64,000 bases of DNA, from contig JAIRVP010000034.1 in assembly GCA_031253835.1 (NCBI GenBank), positions 62,001 to 126,000 on the forward strand, given 5' to 3'. This stretch comes from Burkholderia sp. Lineage in GTDB: Bacteria; Pseudomonadota; Gammaproteobacteria; Burkholderiales; Burkholderiaceae. The translations under genes and the position numbers were made by a program. Numbering within the stretch: position 1 is the stretch's first letter; each line of letters starts with the position of its first letter. Shown one piece after another: positions 21,213 through 30,280 of the stretch. Under the pieces are notes generated by a model. It saw only the letters and a program-made list of their open reading frames with translations, was not told where the DNA came from and searched no databases.

Positions 21213-22361
21213 ATGAACAGGAACACCAGGAACGGCCTGCTGGCCGCCGGCGCGTGCTGCGCGCTCGCCGCACCGGTTGCGCACGCGCAGTCGAGCGTGA
21301 CGCTGTACGGCATCATCGACACGGGCGTCGAGTTCGTGTCGCACGCGAACGCGGCCGGCGATCACGTGGTGCGCATGCCGGCCGTGACGGGCGAGCTGCC
21401 GTCGCGCTGGGGGCTGCGCGGCGCGGAGGATCTCGGCGGCGGGTATCAGGCCGTCTTCACGCTCGAAAGCGGCTTCAACGTGCGCGGCGGCGATCTCGGC
21501 CAGGGCGGCCGGCTGTTCGGTCGACAGGCGTTCGTTGGGCTGAAGGGCGGCTTCGGCACGCTCGCGTTCGGCCGCCAGTACACGATGACCTACCTTGCGC
21601 TACAGGGCGCGGACATCATCGGCCCCGACATCTACGGGCTCGGCTCGCTCGACGCGTATGTCCCGAACGGCCGCGCGGACAACGCGGTGACCTACATCGG
21701 CACCTATCGCGGCGTGACGCTCGGCGCGGCCTATTCGTTCGGCCGCGACGGCGCGGGGACCGGCAACTCGCCGGGGCAGGGCACGTGCGCGGGGCAGGTG
21801 CCGGGCAATACGGTCGAATGCCGCAACTGGTCGGCGATGCTCAAGTACGACAGCGCGTATTTCGGTGCGGCCGCATCGTACGAGGAACAGCGCGGCGGCA
21901 CGGGTGCGGCCGCGAACTTCTTCGACGGCGTCGCGCCGGTGGCCTTCACGAGCAGCGCGGGCAAGGACGCGCGCGTCCACGTGAGCGCGTATGCGCAGGC
22001 GGCCGGTGCGCGGATCGGCGCGGGCTGGATCGGGCGGCGCGTGTCGACCGGTTCGCCGGCCGCGGCCGGCGCGCATTCCGACCTGTTCTTCGTCGGCGCG
22101 TCGTACGCGGTGAAGCCCGATTTCGTCGTCGACGGCGAAGGCTACCGGATCGTCAACAGTGCGCACGACACGCGCGCGACGATGGCGACGCTGCGCGCGA
22201 CCTGCCTGCTGACGAAGCGCACGTCGGTCTACGCACAGTCTTCCTATCTGTGGAACAGCGCACACGCGCGCTACGCGGTCAGCGGCGGCGGGGCCGGCAC
22301 GACGCCGGGCGAGGGGATGGGCCAGCTCGGTGCGATGGTCGGCATCAAGCACATGTTCTGA
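21213..22361 (+). CDS. Gram-negative outer-membrane porin (OmpC-like)
   Basis: A 382-residue trimeric-porin-type protein. The signal peptide ends at AHAQ (about residue 26). The mature start SSVTLYGIIDTGVEFVSHA is typical of Burkholderia/Bordetella general porins, and the protein ends in the aromatic C-terminal residue HMF needed for outer-membrane insertion. Blocks SRWGLRGAEDLGGGYQAVFTLESGFN and LFGRQAFVGLKGGFGTLAFGRQY are family hallmarks. Encoded between the phenolic-acid permease and the tannase-family esterase, so it probably admits hydroxycinnamates or their esters. GGAGAC precedes the start. Confidence 0.92.
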   Translation: MNRNTRNGLLAAGACCALAAPVAHAQSSVTLYGIIDTGVEFVSHANAAGDHVVRMPAVTGELPSRWGLRGAEDLGGGYQAVFTLESGFNVRGGDLGQGGRLFGRQAFVGLKGGFGTLAFGRQYTMTYLALQGADIIGPDIYGLGSLDAYVPNGRADNAVTYIGTYRGVTLGAAYSFGRDGAGTGNSPGQGTCAGQVPGNTVECRNWSAMLKYDSAYFGAAASYEEQRGGTGAAANFFDGVAPVAFTSSAGKDARVHVSAYAQAAGARIGAGWIGRRVSTGSPAAAGAHSDLFFVGASYAVKPDFVVDGEGYRIVNSAHDTRATMATLRATCLLTKRTSVYAQSSYLWNSAHARYAVSGGGAGTTPGEGMGQLGAMVGIKHMF

Positions 22362-22389
22362 TCCGGCAGTTCGACGAACGGGAGTTATC

Positions 22390-24111
22390 TTGAACAGACA
22401 ATCTGCATTCCTCTTCATTGCGCCGCTGTCCGCGATGATGCTCGCCGGTTGCGGCGGCGACGATCCGGTCAGTTCCGCGCCCACGCACCTGAGCACCGCG
22501 ACACCGGCCGCGATGGCGCAGACCTGCGACGCGCTCGCCGCGAAGCTCGCGTACGCGAGCACGTCGTTCACGTCGGTGACGACGGCCGCCGCCGGCGCGC
22601 TGACGGTGGCCGGCAAGCCGATCGCCGAGCACTGCGTGATCGAAGGAAAGATGAACGCGCGCGTGAGCGCGGTGGATGGCAAGACTTACGCGATCGGCTT
22701 CGAGATGCGTTTGCCGAAAGCGTGGAACGGCCGCTTCTTCTACCAGGCGAACGGCGGGCTCGACGGCAACGTGCTGGCCGCGACCGGCGAGGTGGGCGGC
22801 GGCGGGCCGCTGACCAATGCGCTGAACCAGGGCTTTGCGGTGATCAGCTCGGATTCCGGGCACAGCGCCGCGCAGAACCCGCTGTTCGGCATCGATCCGC
22901 AGGCGCGGATCGACTACGGCTACGGTGCGGTCGATGCGCTGACGCCGATGGCGAAGCAGGTGATCCGGCTCGCGTACGGCAAGACGCCCGACCGCAGCTA
23001 TTTCGGCGGCTGCTCGAACGGCGGCCGTCACGCGATGGTCACGGCGGTGCGCAACCCGGCCGACTACGACGGCATCATCGTCGGCGATCCGGGCTTCCAT
23101 CTGCCGAAGGCGGCGATCGGCGAGATGTACGGCGCGCAGCAGTTCGCGAAGATCGCGTCGGCGACGGGCACGAACGGGCTGCCGGATATCCGCAGCGGCT
23201 TCACCGACGCGGAGCGGCAGTTCGTCGGCGCGAAGATCCTCGACAAATGCGATGCACTCGACGGCGCGGCCGACGGAATGGTGCAGGACGTCGCCGCGTG
23301 CCAGGCGCACTTCAGCGTCGATGCCGATATCCCGACCTGCGCGAACGGCGCGCGTACGGGTGCCTGCCTGACGCCCGCGCAGAAGACTGCAGTGGAGAAC
23401 GTGTTCGCCGGTGCGCGCAACAGCGCGGGCACGGCGCTGTACGCGAGCTTTCCGTACGATCCGGGCATGGCCGGCAGCGGCTGGGCCGCATGGAAGCAGT
23501 CGAATTCGATCACGCTCGATCCGGCCGCGATGGCGTTCACGTTCATGACGCCGCCGAAAACCGCCGCGACGCTCGCGAACCTGCCCGGTTTCGCACTCGG
23601 CTTCGACATGGACAACGACGCGCCGGCGATCTTCGCGACGAACGGCGTGTACACGCAATCCGCGTGGACGTTCATGACGCCGCCCGACGAGACGAACCTG
23701 GCCGCGCTGAAGTCGCGCGGCGCGAAGCTGATCGCGTATCACGGCACGGGCGACCCGGTGTTCTCGTTCAACGATACGCGCGACTGGTACGCGAACGTCG
23801 CGCAGGCGAACGGCGGCGATGCGTCCGATTTCGCGCGCTTCTATCCGGTGCCGGGGATGAACCATTGCTCGGGCGGGCCGGCGACCGACCAGTTCGACAT
23901 GCTGACGCCGCTCGTCGCGTGGGTCGAGCAGGGGCAGGCGCCTGCGGCGATTGTCGCTGCCGCACGCGACACGACGAACGCGGTGCCGAGCGCCGATGTG
24001 CCCGCATCGTGGGGCGCGGGACGCACGCGGCCGCTGTGCCCGTATCCGCAGGTCGCGCGCTACAACGGCTCGGGCGACGTGAATTCGGCCGCGAGCTTCA
24101 GCTGTCGTTGA
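22390..24111 (+). CDS. tannase/feruloyl esterase family lipoprotein
   Basis: A 573-residue secreted esterase of the tannase family, expected to release ferulate or related phenolic acids from ester linkages. TTG start at 22390 with GGAG five bases upstream. The signal sequence ends in the lipobox LAGC (Cys21), so it should be a lipoprotein facing the periplasm or cell surface. The family CS-D-HC arrangement is complete: Cys208-Ser209 (FGGCSNGG), Asp455 (GTGDPVF) and His492-Cys493 (GMNHCSGG). A calcium-site-like stretch KCDALDGAADG is at about 287-297. It ends the permease-porin operon. The exact ester substrate is inferred from its ferulate-catabolic neighbours. Confidence 0.88.
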   Translation: MNRQSAFLFIAPLSAMMLAGCGGDDPVSSAPTHLSTATPAAMAQTCDALAAKLAYASTSFTSVTTAAAGALTVAGKPIAEHCVIEGKMNARVSAVDGKTYAIGFEMRLPKAWNGRFFYQANGGLDGNVLAATGEVGGGGPLTNALNQGFAVISSDSGHSAAQNPLFGIDPQARIDYGYGAVDALTPMAKQVIRLAYGKTPDRSYFGGCSNGGRHAMVTAVRNPADYDGIIVGDPGFHLPKAAIGEMYGAQQFAKIASATGTNGLPDIRSGFTDAERQFVGAKILDKCDALDGAADGMVQDVAACQAHFSVDADIPTCANGARTGACLTPAQKTAVENVFAGARNSAGTALYASFPYDPGMAGSGWAAWKQSNSITLDPAAMAFTFMTPPKTAATLANLPGFALGFDMDNDAPAIFATNGVYTQSAWTFMTPPDETNLAALKSRGAKLIAYHGTGDPVFSFNDTRDWYANVAQANGGDASDFARFYPVPGMNHCSGGPATDQFDMLTPLVAWVEQGQAPAAIVAAARDTTNAVPSADVPASWGAGRTRPLCPYPQVARYNGSGDVNSAASFSCR

Positions 24112-24130
24112 CGTAGCCGTCGATGGGAAG

Positions 24131-24163
24131 CGGCCGGCGCGAGCAGTGACGCGCCGGCCGTTT
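24131..24163. terminator. hairpin between converging tannase and Lrp genes
   Basis: CGGCCGGCGCG (24131-24141) and CGCGCCGGCCG (24150-24160) form a perfect 11-bp stem with an 8-base loop, followed by TTT. It sits between the tannase stop (24111) and the converging Lrp gene stop (24187), so it may end both transcripts. Confidence 0.65.
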
Positions 24164-24186
24164 CATTCCTGCAAGCGGGCGCTCAC

Positions 24187-24663
24187 TTACTCGCCGGGAT
24201 CGACCGGCACGTCGAGCCCGACCTTCACGCGGCTCATGCTCACCAGCGTCTTGAACCGCTTCACGTTGTTGTTCGCGAAGAACAGCTCGCGCGTGAGCGC
24301 GTTGTACTGATCCATGTTGCGCACCGCGAGGATCAGCACGAAATCCCATTCCCCCGTCACGTAGTAGCACTGCTGGATCTGCGGGCAGCGCTCGAACGCG
24401 CGTTTCATCGCGTCGAGCTGGTCGATCTGCTCGCTTTCCACCTCGACGTTCACGACGATCGTCAGCGGATGATCGACCTTGTCCGGTGCGATCACGGCCG
24501 TGTAGCGCTCGATCACGCCGTCTTCCGCGAGACGGCGCAGCCGCCGGTTCACGGCGGCCGTCGACAGGTTGACGCGCGCGCCGAGCTCGGCCTGCGGCGT
24601 TTGCGCGTCGCGCTGGAGTTCCATCAGCAGCTTGCGGTCGAACGCATCGAGTGGGGTCGTCAT
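24187..24663 (-). CDS. Lrp/AsnC-family regulator
   Basis: A 158-residue feast/famine regulator. The N-terminal HTH is LDAFDRKLLMELQRDAQTPQAELGARVNLSTAAVNRRLRRL, followed by a RAM ligand-binding domain (VEVESEQIDQLDAMKRAF; CYYVTGEWDFVLILAV). It diverges from the diaminopropionate ammonia-lyase gene across 180 bases of unusually A/T-rich DNA, which suits Lrp-type binding. Lrp-family genes are often paired this way with the amino-acid catabolic gene they control. Ligand probably an amino acid, by inference. Confidence 0.9.
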   Translation of the reverse strand: MTTPLDAFDRKLLMELQRDAQTPQAELGARVNLSTAAVNRRLRRLAEDGVIERYTAVIAPDKVDHPLTIVVNVEVESEQIDQLDAMKRAFERCPQIQQCYYVTGEWDFVLILAVRNMDQYNALTRELFFANNNVKRFKTLVSMSRVKVGLDVPVDPGE

Positions 24664-24843
24664 GATGGCGCGTGGAACCTCGAAAGAATGAGAAATTGTT
24701 GCGTTGGAGCCGTCGATTTGGCGATTTTATTGACCGGCGTGCGCAATATTATTTTTCCATCCGACGGCGAGCGCAACTGGCGCTTGCCCGATCCGACCCA
24801 CCCGATAGGCCGCGCGCGCGGTCCTGCTCAGGAGCCTTCCGCC

Positions 24844-26076
24844 ATGCTGATCGCCAACCCGCGCGCGTCGCGCACCGCCTACCCGAACGCGCTGCGTCGC
24901 GTGATGAACATCGCGTCGGCCGACGAAAGCGGCGCCTGGCTCGCGCACTGGCCGCTCGTCGGCAACGCGCGCACGCCGCTGCGCGCGCTGCCCGATCTCG
25001 CCGCGCGGCTCGGCGTCGCGCGCGTCAGCGTGAAGGATGAATCGTGCCGCTCGCCGCTCGGCAGCTTCAAGGCGCTTGGCGCGCCGATCGCGCTGGTGCG
25101 GCTCGTGAAGCGGCTGCGCCGCACGCAGGATCTCGATCCGCAAGGGCTCGTCACCGGCGCCTACGCGGCGGAGCTGGCCGACCTGACGGTGATCAGTGCG
25201 ACCGACGGCAACCATGGCCGCGCGCTGGCCGCCGCCGCGCGCGCGATCGGCTGCGGGTGCGTGATCGTGCTGCACGCGAACGTCGACGCCGAGCGCGACC
25301 GCGCGATCTCGGCCTACGGCGCGCGGATCGTGCGCATCGCGGGGAACTACGACGAATCGGTCGTGTGCGCGGCGCAGCTCGCGCAGGCGAACGGCTGGTA
25401 TGTCGTGTCGGATACGTCGTACGACGGCTACGAAGCGATCCCGCGCGACGTGATGCAGGGTTACGGCGTGATCGCCGCCGAAGCGGCCGCGCAGGCGGCG
25501 CAGGAAGACGGGCGGCCGTTCACGCACGTGTTCCTGCAGGGCGGCGTCGGCGGCCTCGCCGCGGGCGTCGCGAGTTATCTTTGGGAGCGCGACGGCGTGC
25601 AGCGGCCGCGCTTCGTCGTCGTCGAGCCGCGCCAGGCCGATTGCCTGTACCAGAGCGCGCTGGCCGGCCGCGCGACGAAGGCGACCGGCAGCGTCGATTC
25701 GGTGATGGCCGGGCTCGCGTGCGGCGAGGCGTCGCCGCTCGCGTGGGACTTCCTCGAGATGTGCATCGACCACTTCATGCTGATCGACGACGAAGACGCG
25801 GTGCAGGCGATGCGCGGCCTCGCGGCCGGCAGCGCACGCGACGTGCCGCTCGTCGCCGGCGAATCGGGCGCGGCCGGCGTGGCGGGCCTGGAGGTATTGA
25901 TGCGCGACCCGGCGCTCGCGCGGCAGGTCGGGCTCGATGCGAACGCGCGCGTGCTGGCGATCAATACGGAAGGTGCGACGGCGCCGTCCGTGTACCGCAA
26001 CTGCGTCGGCGAGACGGCCGACGCCGTGCTCGCGCGGCAGCGCGACTGGCTGAACCGCGCGGCGGTGGCGGCCTGA
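24844..26076 (+). CDS. dpaL: diaminopropionate ammonia-lyase (PLP-dependent)
   Basis: A 410-residue fold-type II PLP enzyme resembling E. coli YgeX, which converts 2,3-diaminopropionate to pyruvate and ammonia. The PLP lysine is Lys76 in SPLGSFKALG. ATDGNHGRALAAAA and the phosphate-binding loop QGGVGGLAAGV match the YgeX pattern (TTDGNHGRGVAWAA; QAGVGAMAGGV), as do MAGLACGE and GESGAAG. The frame is open from 24469, but translation should start at ATG 24844 with GGAGCC just upstream. A divergent Lrp gene precedes it and an M20 amidohydrolase follows after 5 bases. Threonine dehydratase-like activity is the main alternative. Confidence 0.87.
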   Translation: MLIANPRASRTAYPNALRRVMNIASADESGAWLAHWPLVGNARTPLRALPDLAARLGVARVSVKDESCRSPLGSFKALGAPIALVRLVKRLRRTQDLDPQGLVTGAYAAELADLTVISATDGNHGRALAAAARAIGCGCVIVLHANVDAERDRAISAYGARIVRIAGNYDESVVCAAQLAQANGWYVVSDTSYDGYEAIPRDVMQGYGVIAAEAAAQAAQEDGRPFTHVFLQGGVGGLAAGVASYLWERDGVQRPRFVVVEPRQADCLYQSALAGRATKATGSVDSVMAGLACGEASPLAWDFLEMCIDHFMLIDDEDAVQAMRGLAAGSARDVPLVAGESGAAGVAGLEVLMRDPALARQVGLDANARVLAINTEGATAPSVYRNCVGETADAVLARQRDWLNRAAVAA

Positions 26077-26081
26077 ACGAC

Positions 26082-27281
26082 ATGACGACCGACGAGGCGA
26101 ACGCAATGGACGCAATCGAAGAAAGCACGCTGCAGGGCCAGCTGAAGACCTGGCGCCGCCATCTGCACCAGTGCCCGGAAACGGGTTTCGAGGAAGTGAA
26201 CACGTCGGACTACGTCGCGCGCATCCTGACGACGCTCGGGCTCGACGTGCATCGCGGGATCGGCGGCACGGGGCTCGTCGCGAACCTGACGGCCGGCACC
26301 GGCCGCCGCGCGATCGGCATCCGCGCGGACATGGACGCGCTGAACATCGCCGAGCACGCGCCGGGCCGCGAACACGCGTCGCGCACGCCCGGCAAGATGC
26401 ATGCGTGCGGGCACGACGGCCACATGTCGATGGTGCTCGGCGCCGCGCAGCTGCTGGCCGAGCGCAAGGATTTCGACGGCACGGTGCGCTTCATTTTCCA
26501 GCCGGCGGAAGAGCACGGCCGCGGCGCGAAGGCGATGATGGCCGACGGATTGTTCGAGCGCTTCCCGGTCGACGCGATCTTCGGCGCGCACAACATGCCC
26601 GGCATGCGCGCAGGCACGTTTTCGACGCGCGCCGGCGGCATCATGGCGAGCGAAGACAATTTCGTGATCCGGATCGACGGGCGCGGCACGCACGCGGCGC
26701 GCCCGCACATGGGCATCGATCCGATCGTGATCGGCTCGCAGATCGTGCTCGCGCTGCAGACGATCGTGTCGCGCAATCTCGATCCGGGCCAGCAGGCGGT
26801 GATCTCGTGCACCGAGTTCCTCACCGACGGGCTGCGCAACGTGCTGCCGTCGACGGTGACGATCAAGGGCGACACGCGCAGCTATTCGCGCGACGTGCAG
26901 GCGCTGCTGGAAACGCGGATGCGCGAGATCAGCGAAGGGATCTGCCGTACGCACGGCGCGACCTGCACGTTCGCGTACACGCACGAGTTCGCGCCGACGG
27001 TGAATTCTCCGGAATGGGTCGACACGGCCGTGCAGGCCGCCGCGCAGATTGCGGGTGCCGACGCGGTGAACGCCGACGTGCAGCCGATGATGATCTCGGA
27101 GGATTTCGGCGCGTTCCTGCAGGCGGTGCCCGGCAATTTCGTGTTCATCGGCAACGGCGAAGCGGCCGGCCACGGCGGCGTGCCGCTGCACAACGCGACC
27201 TACGATTTCAACGACGCGATCCTGCCGGTCGGCGCGCGGTATTTCGCGGAAGTGGCGCGGCGCGCGTTGCGGGCCGCATAG
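26082..27281 (+). CDS. M20 family metallo-amidohydrolase (hippurate hydrolase-like)
   Basis: A 399-residue zinc-type amidohydrolase of the M20D/amidohydrolase-1 group, whose members cleave N-acyl amino acids. Metal-binding motif HACGHDGHM has Cys109 and His111, QPAEEHGRG has Glu143-144, and PLHNATYDFND near the end supplies the last His. No signal peptide. It starts 5 bases after the ammonia-lyase stop; Met 26106 is a possible alternative start. The pairing suggests that it frees an amino acid such as N-acyl-diaminopropionate that the lyase then deaminates; this is inference. Confidence 0.87.
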   Translation: MTTDEANAMDAIEESTLQGQLKTWRRHLHQCPETGFEEVNTSDYVARILTTLGLDVHRGIGGTGLVANLTAGTGRRAIGIRADMDALNIAEHAPGREHASRTPGKMHACGHDGHMSMVLGAAQLLAERKDFDGTVRFIFQPAEEHGRGAKAMMADGLFERFPVDAIFGAHNMPGMRAGTFSTRAGGIMASEDNFVIRIDGRGTHAARPHMGIDPIVIGSQIVLALQTIVSRNLDPGQQAVISCTEFLTDGLRNVLPSTVTIKGDTRSYSRDVQALLETRMREISEGICRTHGATCTFAYTHEFAPTVNSPEWVDTAVQAAAQIAGADAVNADVQPMMISEDFGAFLQAVPGNFVFIGNGEAAGHGGVPLHNATYDFNDAILPVGARYFAEVARRALRAA

Positions 27282-27306
27282 CGGGGCGTCAGTCAGCCTT
27301 CACGCT

Positions 27307-28020
27307 TCACGCGCCGGCCGACCGCTGTTCCGGCGCGTCGGCCGTGCCCGTGCGATCGAGGATCGCCAGCACCTCGCGCGCGGTGTTCTCCGAATGGCTG
27401 CGCAGCACCTGCGGCAGCACCGCGTGGTCGGGGTCGGCGAGCGCGGCCATGATGTCGTCGTGCTCGTGCAGCGACTCGGCCCAGCGCAGCGTGTCGGTGT
27501 TCGCCGCGCCGCGCGCGCGGTGCACCTTCGACATCAGCGACGCATAGATGCCCGACAGCACGGGGTTGCCGGCCGCGTCGACGATCATCTGGTGAATCTG
27601 CTGGTTCAGCCGGAAATACTCGACGCGCTTGCCGGCTTCATGACACTCGACCATCTTCCGGTGCTTCGCCTGCAGCGCGGCGAGCGTCGACGCACCGATC
27701 CGCTTGCGCAGCAGCTCGCCCGCCATCGCCTCCAGCCCGTGCAGCAGCTCGAACGTCGCGACCAGGTCGTCGAGGTCGATCGACGCGACGCGATAGCCGA
27801 TGTACTGGCGATGCGTGACGGCGCCTTCCGCGACGAGCACCTTCAACGCTTCGCGCAGCGGCGTTTTCGACACGTCGAACGCGAGGCTGAGTTCCTTTTC
27901 GTCGATCCGCGCGCCGGGCGGCAATTCGCCCTCGTCGATCATCACGCGCAGGCGCGCGGCGATCTCCGCGGCCATGCCGCGCGTGCGCAGAAGCAGGGGA
28001 TTGCGGGGTGTCTGGCTCAT
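27307..28020 (-). CDS. GntR-family regulator, FCD subgroup
   Basis: A 237-residue regulator. The winged helix spans about 15-75 (IAARLRVMIDEGELPPGARIDEKELSLAFDVSKTPLREALKVL) and is followed by a helical FCD domain (FRLNQQIHQMIVDAAGNPVL). It converges with the M20 gene and diverges from an MFS transporter gene. By position it is the likely local regulator of the transporter, racemase-family enzyme and hydantoinase genes. A spaced repeat TATCAC (28034-28039) / GTGATA (28069-28074) in the intergenic region is a weak operator candidate. Effector unknown. Confidence 0.88.
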   Translation of the reverse strand: MSQTPRNPLLLRTRGMAAEIAARLRVMIDEGELPPGARIDEKELSLAFDVSKTPLREALKVLVAEGAVTHRQYIGYRVASIDLDDLVATFELLHGLEAMAGELLRKRIGASTLAALQAKHRKMVECHEAGKRVEYFRLNQQIHQMIVDAAGNPVLSGIYASLMSKVHRARGAANTDTLRWAESLHEHDDIMAALADPDHAVLPQVLRSHSENTAREVLAILDRTGTADAPEQRSAGA

Positions 28021-28192
28021 GATGGTGCGAGCTTATCACGATATCGGGGCTTACCCTGCACCAAGATTGTGATATAAGAATCTCAATCAAACCAAGTGTT
28101 TACGCTAACGGTAATTATAAATTTCTAATCCTATACTCGGCTCCACGTTGCGCGACGTCCTGACCATCCTCGTTCACTCCTGGAGTCCGTCC

Positions 28193-29491
28193 ATGTCTTC
28201 AACCTCCGGTGTCGCCGCCCTGACGGTCGGCAAATCCGCTGTTCGCTGGAAGATATTCGTCGTCATGCTGAGCCTCATCGCGATCAACTACGTCGATCGC
28301 GCGTCGCTGTCCGTCGCCATGCCTTACATCTCGCAGGAGTTCAATATCGGACCCGCGATGGAGGGTCTGATCCTCAGTTCGTTCTTCTGGACCTATGCGG
28401 TGATGCAGATCCCGGGCGGGATGCTGGCCGACCGGTTCAAGCCGCGCATCGTGATCGCGACGGCGACCGTGTTCTGGGGCTTCTTCCAGGCGATCGCCGC
28501 GCTGTGCACGAACGCGCCGTCGCTGCTGCTCACGCGCCTCGGCCTCGGCGCGGCCGAAGCGCCGATCTACCCGGCCGGCGGCAAGCTCAACGCGATCTGG
28601 ATGACGCAGACCGAGCGCGGCCGCGGCGCCACGCTGCTCGACGGCGGCGCGCCGCTCGGCGCCGCGCTGGGCGCGGTGCTGATCGCCGGCCTGATCGCGG
28701 TGCTCGGCTCGTGGCGGCTCGCATTCGCGGTGGCGGGCGTCGGCACCGTGCTGGCCGGGCTGCTCGCGTGGCACTACATCCGCAACTCGCCGCGCGAGCA
28801 TGCGGGCGTCAACGATCTCGAAGCCGAATACATCGAGGCGTCGCATGCGAGCGACCTCGCGGCCGAGCCGGCCGGCGCGTCGGGCCGTTCGCGCGACTTC
28901 TTCAAGTACCGCTCGGTGTGGTGCATGTTCTTCGGCTGGATGTGCTTCAACAGCGTGTTCTACGGGCTGCTCACGTGGATGCCGAACTACCTGCACAAGG
29001 TGCACGGCTTCGACATCAAGCAGATGGGCGGCTCGACCTTCATCATCTTTTTCAGCGGCTTCGTCGGCGAACTGCTCGGCGGCTGGATCGCCGACAAGTG
29101 GAAGGCCGCGGGCGGCCGCCCGAACGTCGTGATGCGCACGCTGTTCGGCATCGCCGCGGTGATCGCCACGGTGTCGATCTTCTCGGTCGCGTATGTGAAG
29201 GACCCGCTCGTGTGCGTCGCGCTGCTGTCGTCGACGCTGTTCTTCCTGCGCTGGTGCGGGCTGTACTGGTGCATCCCGTCGTCGCTCGGCACGCGCAACA
29301 AGATCGGCTTCCTCGGCGGCCTGATGAACCTCGGCGGCAACATCGGCGGCGTCACAGTGCCGATCGTCGTCGGCGCGATCGTGCAGTTCACCGGTTCCTA
29401 TTTCCTTGCGCTGATGGTGTTCGCGGCGGCCGGCGTCGGCCTGCTCGTGTGCTCCAGCGCGATCGACTACGAAAACAAGCTCCCCGTCTGA
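28193..29491 (+). CDS. MFS transporter, anion:cation symporter (ACS) type
   Basis: A 432-residue inner-membrane permease with about twelve hydrophobic segments. The ACS signature is visible as INYVDRASLSVAMPYISQEF, and GGMLADRFKPRIVIA follows helix 2. LGLGAAEAPIYPAGGKLNAIWM lies before helix 5. ACS members usually import organic acids such as hexuronates, glucarate, phthalate or allantoate. Start at 28193 with GGAG eight bases upstream. First of a plus-strand run with a racemase-family enzyme and a hydantoinase, so its cargo is probably a cyclic ureide, imide or related acid. GntR gene divergent. Confidence 0.88.
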   Translation: MSSTSGVAALTVGKSAVRWKIFVVMLSLIAINYVDRASLSVAMPYISQEFNIGPAMEGLILSSFFWTYAVMQIPGGMLADRFKPRIVIATATVFWGFFQAIAALCTNAPSLLLTRLGLGAAEAPIYPAGGKLNAIWMTQTERGRGATLLDGGAPLGAALGAVLIAGLIAVLGSWRLAFAVAGVGTVLAGLLAWHYIRNSPREHAGVNDLEAEYIEASHASDLAAEPAGASGRSRDFFKYRSVWCMFFGWMCFNSVFYGLLTWMPNYLHKVHGFDIKQMGGSTFIIFFSGFVGELLGGWIADKWKAAGGRPNVVMRTLFGIAAVIATVSIFSVAYVKDPLVCVALLSSTLFFLRWCGLYWCIPSSLGTRNKIGFLGGLMNLGGNIGGVTVPIVVGAIVQFTGSYFLALMVFAAAGVGLLVCSSAIDYENKLPV

Positions 29492-29541
29492 CCGACCCCT
29501 TTCCCTGCATTGACTGCTTTCACTGGTAGAGAGACATCATC

Positions 29542-30270
29542 ATGAAAAAACGTACGCTGCTCGGCATGCTCACCCCGTCCTCCAACACGTCGCTCGAACC
29601 GCTGACGAGCGCGATGGTCGCCGGCCTGCCGGGTGTGTCCGCGCACTTCGCGCGCTTTCCGGTCACCGAGATCTCGCTGACGGGCCAGGCGCTCGGCCAG
29701 TTCGACGACGACAAGATCATCCAGGCCGCGATGCTGCTCGCCGACGCGAAGGTCGACGTGATCGCGTGGAACGGCACGTCGTCGGGCTGGCTCGGCTTCG
29801 AGGCCGACGAGCGGCTGTGCGAGCGGATCACCGCGGCGACCGGCATTCCGGCCACCACGTCGGTGCTCGCGCTCAACGAGATCCTGAAGAAGACGAACGC
29901 GCACGAATTCGGCCTCGTCACGCCGTATCTCGACGACGTGCAGACGAAGATCGTCGACAACTATCGCCGTTCCGGGCTGAACTGCATCGCCGAGCGCCAC
30001 CTGAACCTGAAGGTCAATTTCTCGTTCTCCGAAGTGACGGGCGACCAGATCGGCGAGATGGTGCGCGAAGTGGCGAAGGCCGGCCCGCGCGCGATCTCGG
30101 TCTTCTGCACGAACCTGAACGCCGCGCACCTGGTGCCGGCGCTCGAGGAGGAAACGGGCATCCCGATCTACGACACGATCTCGACCGTCGTGTGGAAGTC
30201 GCTGCAGCTCGCCGACTACGACACGCGGCAGGTGAAGGGCTGGGGCCGTCTCTTCAGCGAAGTGATCTGA
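29542..30270 (+). CDS. Asp/Glu racemase-superfamily enzyme, arylmalonate decarboxylase-like (single Cys)
   Basis: A 242-residue enzyme of the Asp/Glu/hydantoin racemase and maleate isomerase superfamily. Two-cysteine members use an N-terminal and a C-terminal Cys. Here the N-terminal position reads WNGTSSGW, with Gly78 and no Cys, while Cys189 in VFCTNLNAAHLVP is kept. Tyr129 in TPYLDDVQ and the ending WGRLFSEV also mirror arylmalonate decarboxylase, which has Gly74, Tyr126, Cys188 and a C-terminal GRLF. Decarboxylation of a malonate-type acid is therefore more likely than racemisation or cis-trans isomerisation. Lies 50 bases after the transporter gene and 10 before the hydantoinase. Substrate unknown. 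Confidence 0.8.
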   Translation: MKKRTLLGMLTPSSNTSLEPLTSAMVAGLPGVSAHFARFPVTEISLTGQALGQFDDDKIIQAAMLLADAKVDVIAWNGTSSGWLGFEADERLCERITAATGIPATTSVLALNEILKKTNAHEFGLVTPYLDDVQTKIVDNYRRSGLNCIAERHLNLKVNFSFSEVTGDQIGEMVREVAKAGPRAISVFCTNLNAAHLVPALEEETGIPIYDTISTVVWKSLQLADYDTRQVKGWGRLFSEVI

Positions 30271-30280
30271 GGCGCGCGCC

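Noticed and set aside
28034..28074. TATCAC/GTGATA repeat as GntR operator
   Set aside because: The 29-base spacing and short arms make it too weak to list as a site; kept only as a remark under the GntR gene.
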